Of a stretch of 64,000 nucleotides of DNA, positions 61,266 to 64,000 are shown piece after piece. Below the pieces are notes generated by a model. That model did not search any database and had not been told where the DNA came from. It saw nothing but the letters and a program-made list of their open reading frames with translations. Both the position numbers and the translations under genes were made by a program. The stretch covers positions 372,001-436,000 of the forward strand of contig BMUX01000001.1 in assembly GCA_014650415.1 (NCBI GenBank), given 5' to 3'. Source of the stretch: Streptomyces spiroverticillatus (GTDB lineage: Bacteria > Actinomycetota > Actinomycetes > Streptomycetales > Streptomycetaceae). Within the stretch, counting starts at the first letter, position 1. Each line of letters starts with the position of its first letter.

Positions 61266-61766
61266 TTACGCGGTCGCGGCGGACCCGTTCCCGGGCGGGG
61301 TGGTGGGCGGGGTGGTCGGCTTGGCGGGAGGCGCGTCGACCTGCGGGTCGTGCAGGGCGTCGCTCCGGCGCCCGTACAACAGCAGACTCAGCACGATCAG
61401 GCCCACCACCAGCATCATCCACGCGAAGGCCCACCAGCTGACCAGGCCGACGGCCGCCGCCCCGAGCACCCCGTGCACGACGGCGCACACGATCAGCAGA
61501 ATCCGCAGCCAACGGGCCAGCGCGGGCCGGTCCTTGACGGCCGCGAGCACCAGGAACACCCCGCACACGGCGAGGAAGACCCCCGCGACCCCGCCCATGA
61601 TCCACGCACCGGCGGCCATCGCGCCCGGGTCGAGCCCGGCGAGGGACATCGACTGGCCCTCGACCACCCGGCCCAGCACGTAGTTGACGAAGACGAAGCC
61701 GAACGCCTCCAAGATCAGCACGAGCCCCGTCACGGCGGCTGTCGGCCTGCGCGCCACGGCGCCCAC
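61266..61766 (-). CDS. Small integral membrane protein (four helices)
   Basis: 166 residues from a GTG with GGGAGAGG immediately upstream. Four membrane helices (~11-31, 48-70, 80-100, 107-127) and a Pro/Thr/Ala-rich soluble tail. No motif. It resembles short hypothetical Streptomyces membrane proteins near acc genes. The first helix contains LEAFGFVFVNYVLG. Function unknown. Confidence 0.78.
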   Translation of the reverse strand: MGAVARRPTAAVTGLVLILEAFGFVFVNYVLGRVVEGQSMSLAGLDPGAMAAGAWIMGGVAGVFLAVCGVFLVLAAVKDRPALARWLRILLIVCAVVHGVLGAAAVGLVSWWAFAWMMLVVGLIVLSLLLYGRRSDALHDPQVDAPPAKPTTPPTTPPGNGSAATA

Positions 61767-62162
61767 CCTCTCCCGTACTCCCGTACTTACTCCGGCAATA
61801 GGACTGCCGCGCAGGCTACTAACGAGTAATGCGCACGACAAGGGTTCCGGCGCACCCGGACCCGCACGGCCCGTGCGGAGCTCCGCACAGAGATCCGCGT
61901 AGAGCAAAGAACGGCCCGCACCTTCGTAGGGACCCCACAAAGAATCCCCTCACCCCACTGGCCGCCCGGACAGAGACCTTGGCCACACCAGAGGGCTACT
62001 GTGCGATGAGGTAACCCGTCGTACCGTGGTACGACAAGGGATTTCGCGACTCCAGCGCGCCTCGAATCACACTCCGTGTGGGCAAGCTCACCATTGAGGA
62101 CGGGTCGTAGGGCCGTGTGGGCAGTCCCTAAACTCAGCTTGTTTCACAAGGAGGGAGCCATC
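61767..62162. other. 396-nt divergent region upstream of accA2
   Basis: No gene is supported. It holds the palindrome at 62018-62035, TAAACT (62129-62134), a possible -10 about 29 nt before the start, and a small CTTGT/ACAAG hairpin (62138-62150) next to the ribosome site. Confidence 0.55.
62018..62035. promoter_or_regulatory. GTCGTACC-GT-GGTACGAC palindrome before accA2
   Basis: Perfect 8-bp arms with a 2-nt spacer, 127 nt upstream of the accA2 start. Operator candidate for control of the carboxylase biotinylated subunit. Confidence 0.55.
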
Positions 62163-63917
62163 GTGCGCAAGGTGCTCATCGCCAACCGAGGCGAAATCGC
62201 TGTCCGCGTTGCCCGAGCCTGTCGGGACGCCGGAATCGGGAGCGTGGCCGTCTACGCAGACCCGGACCGGGACGCCCTGCACGTCCGCGCGGCCGACGAG
62301 GCGTTCGCCCTGGGCGGTGACACCCCGGCCGCGTCCTACCTGGACATGGCCAAGGTGCTCCAGGCCGCGAAGGACTCGGGTGCCGACGCCATCCACCCGG
62401 GCTACGGATTCCTGTCGGAGAACGCCGAGTTCGCGCAGGCGGTCCTCGACGCGGGCCTGACCTGGATCGGCCCGCCGCCGCAGGCCATCCGCGACCTCGG
62501 CGACAAGGTCGCCGCCCGGCACATCGCGCAGCGCGCGGGCGCCCCGCTGGTCGCGGGCACCCCGGACCCGGTCTCCGGCTCCGACGAGGTCGTCGCGTTC
62601 GCCGAGGAGCACGGCCTCCCCATCGCGATCAAGGCCGCCTTCGGCGGCGGCGGCCGCGGCCTGAAGGTCGCCCGCACCCTCGAAGAGGTCCCGGAGCTGT
62701 ACGACTCGGCCGTGCGCGAGGCCGTCGCCGCCTTCGGCCGCGGCGAGTGCTTCGTCGAGCGCTACCTCGACAAGCCCCGCCACGTCGAGACCCAGTGCCT
62801 CGCCGACACCCACGGCAACGTGGTCGTCGTCTCCACCCGCGACTGCTCCCTCCAGCGCCGCCACCAGAAGCTGGTGGAGGAGGCCCCGGCCCCCTTCCTG
62901 ACGGACGAGCAGAACGCGGAGCTGTACGCCTCCTCGAAGGCGATCCTGCGCGAGGCCGGCTACGTCGGTGCGGGCACGGTCGAGTTCCTGGTCGGCGCCG
63001 ACGGCACGATCTCCTTCCTCGAGGTCAACACCCGTCTCCAGGTGGAGCACCCGGTCACCGAAGAGGTCTCCGGCATCGACCTGGTCCGCGAGATGTTCCG
63101 CATCGCCGACGGCGAGGAACTGGGTTACGACGACCCGCCGGTGCGCGGCCACTCCTTCGAGTTCCGCATCAACGGCGAGGACCCGGGCCGCAACTTCCTC
63201 CCGGCTCCGGGTACGGTCACCGCCTTCGCCCCGCCGACCGGCCCCGGCGTCCGCCTGGACGCGGGCGTGGAATCCGGCTCGGTCATCGGCCCGGCCTGGG
63301 ACTCCCTCCTCGCCAAGCTGATCGTGACGGGCGCGACCCGCGAGCAGGCCCTCCAGCGGGCCACCCGTGCGCTGGCGGAGTTCAACGTCGAGGGCATGGC
63401 CACGGCCATCCCCTTCCACCGCGCGGTCGTCGTCGACCCCGCCTTCACCGCCTCGCCCTTCCGGGTCCACACCCGCTGGATCGAGACCGAATTCGTCAAC
63501 GAGATCCCCCCGTTCACCGTCCCCGGCGCCGAGGGCGACGAGGACGAGGCGGGCCGCGAGACGATCGTCGTCGAGGTCGGCGGCAAGCGCCTGGAGGTCT
63601 CCCTCCCGTCCTCGCTCGGCATGACCCTGGCCCGCACGGGCCTCGCCGCGGGCGCCAAGCCCAAGCGCCGCGCCGCCAAGAAGGCCGGCTCCGCCGCCTC
63701 CGGCGACACCCTGGCCTCCCCCATGCAGGGAACCATCGTGAAGGTGGCCGTCGAGGAGGGCCAGCAGGTCAACGAGGGCGACCTGATCGTCGTCCTGGAA
63801 GCCATGAAGATGGAACAGCCCCTGAACGCGCACCGCTCGGGCACGGTCAAGGGCCTCTCCGCGGAGGTCGGCGCGTCGGTCACCTCCGGCGCCCAGATCT
63901 GCGAAATCAAGGACTGA
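62163..63917 (+). CDS. accA2: Acyl-CoA carboxylase alpha chain (biotin carboxylase + BCCP)
   Basis: 584 residues. The ATP-grasp biotin-carboxylase domain occupies ~1-450 ([14 protein letters not shown], the glycine loop [27 protein letters not shown]). A hinge rich in Lys/Ala leads to the biotinyl domain (~510-584), where EAMKMEQ places biotinyl-Lys549. With PccB and PccE it forms the acyl-CoA carboxylase. The GTG start follows AAGGAGGGAG. The linker between domains has few conserved residues, as in other Streptomyces AccA. Confidence 0.97.
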   Translation: MRKVLIANRGEIAVRVARACRDAGIGSVAVYADPDRDALHVRAADEAFALGGDTPAASYLDMAKVLQAAKDSGADAIHPGYGFLSENAEFAQAVLDAGLTWIGPPPQAIRDLGDKVAARHIAQRAGAPLVAGTPDPVSGSDEVVAFAEEHGLPIAIKAAFGGGGRGLKVARTLEEVPELYDSAVREAVAAFGRGECFVERYLDKPRHVETQCLADTHGNVVVVSTRDCSLQRRHQKLVEEAPAPFLTDEQNAELYASSKAILREAGYVGAGTVEFLVGADGTISFLEVNTRLQVEHPVTEEVSGIDLVREMFRIADGEELGYDDPPVRGHSFEFRINGEDPGRNFLPAPGTVTAFAPPTGPGVRLDAGVESGSVIGPAWDSLLAKLIVTGATREQALQRATRALAEFNVEGMATAIPFHRAVVVDPAFTASPFRVHTRWIETEFVNEIPPFTVPGAEGDEDEAGRETIVVEVGGKRLEVSLPSSLGMTLARTGLAAGAKPKRRAAKKAGSAASGDTLASPMQGTIVKVAVEEGQQVNEGDLIVVLEAMKMEQPLNAHRSGTVKGLSAEVGASVTSGAQICEIKD

Positions 63918-63938
63918 CCCGCCCCCCGCTCCACCGAA

Positions 63939-63975
63939 CGGCCCGCCTGCCCCCTCCCCGGGGGCGGGCGGGCCG
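63939..63975 (+). terminator. accA2 terminator
   Basis: CGGCCCGCC-GCCCC / GGGGC-GGCGGGCCG arms pair over about 15 bp with single-base irregularities, 22 nt after the stop. Confidence 0.85.
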
Positions 63976-64000
63976 TCGGCCGTCGGCCGGGGATGGTGCC

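Overview
The window is chromosomal DNA of a high-GC actinomycete, almost certainly a Streptomyces. The evidence is the very high third-position GC, GTG/TTG starts behind purine-rich ribosome sites, 4-base start/stop overlaps, only two TTA (bldA-type) codons noticed, and a gene set typical of the Streptomyces core: GTP-type PEP carboxykinase, mycothiol conjugate amidase, GreA, histidase, class III adenylate cyclase, and the propionyl-/acyl-CoA carboxylase subunits with biotin ligase. I see no tRNA, rRNA, CRISPR array, insertion sequence or prophage gene.

Layout. 1-5290: end of a VWA protein and a membrane partner, pckG, a hemolysin III/PAQR protein, a TetR regulator. 5350-12353: envelope-polysaccharide locus with a secreted kelch radical copper oxidase and a GT39-type membrane transferase on the minus strand, divergent from a processive GT2 synthase (TTA at codon 7) and a DPM1-GtrA fusion. 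12484-14511: a thioredoxin-fold DUF255 protein. 14752-23358: the most unusual part, two large STAND/TPR NTPases, a CHAT caspase-like protease and an alpha/beta hydrolase, tightly packed on one strand and resembling a bacterial conflict (defence or regulated cell death) system. 23346-31873: housekeeping and metabolism (mca, DUF4307, greA, DrrAB-type ABC exporter, threonine ammonia-lyase, MarR, sigma factor with small membrane partner, cystathionine gamma-synthase). 32025-45325: msrA, a GNAT, a secreted lipase, two DHA2 drug exporters each next to its own regulator, an L,D-transpeptidase divergent from a small LAxTG surface protein. 45636-57082: hutH, a two-component system whose kinase carries an extra C-terminal membrane/extracytoplasmic part, a DUF2079 membrane protein, a GAF-GGDEF protein, an enoyl-CoA hydratase, adenylate cyclase, birA. 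57223-63917: pccB-pccE, a 42-residue membrane protein, maf, a PQQ-like propeller protein, accA2.

How genes work together: AccA2, PccB and PccE are the subunits of one biotin-dependent acyl-CoA carboxylase, and BirA biotinylates AccA2. The two second-messenger enzymes (cAMP, c-di-GMP) lie two genes apart. The GT2/oxidase locus parallels the known CslA-GlxA morphogenesis pair.

Non-coding structure is rich: strong terminators at convergent junctions, two families of dispersed GC-rich intergenic repeats (three and two copies), short tandem repeats (12, 21, 22 and 24 nt), and many operator-like palindromes in divergent promoters.
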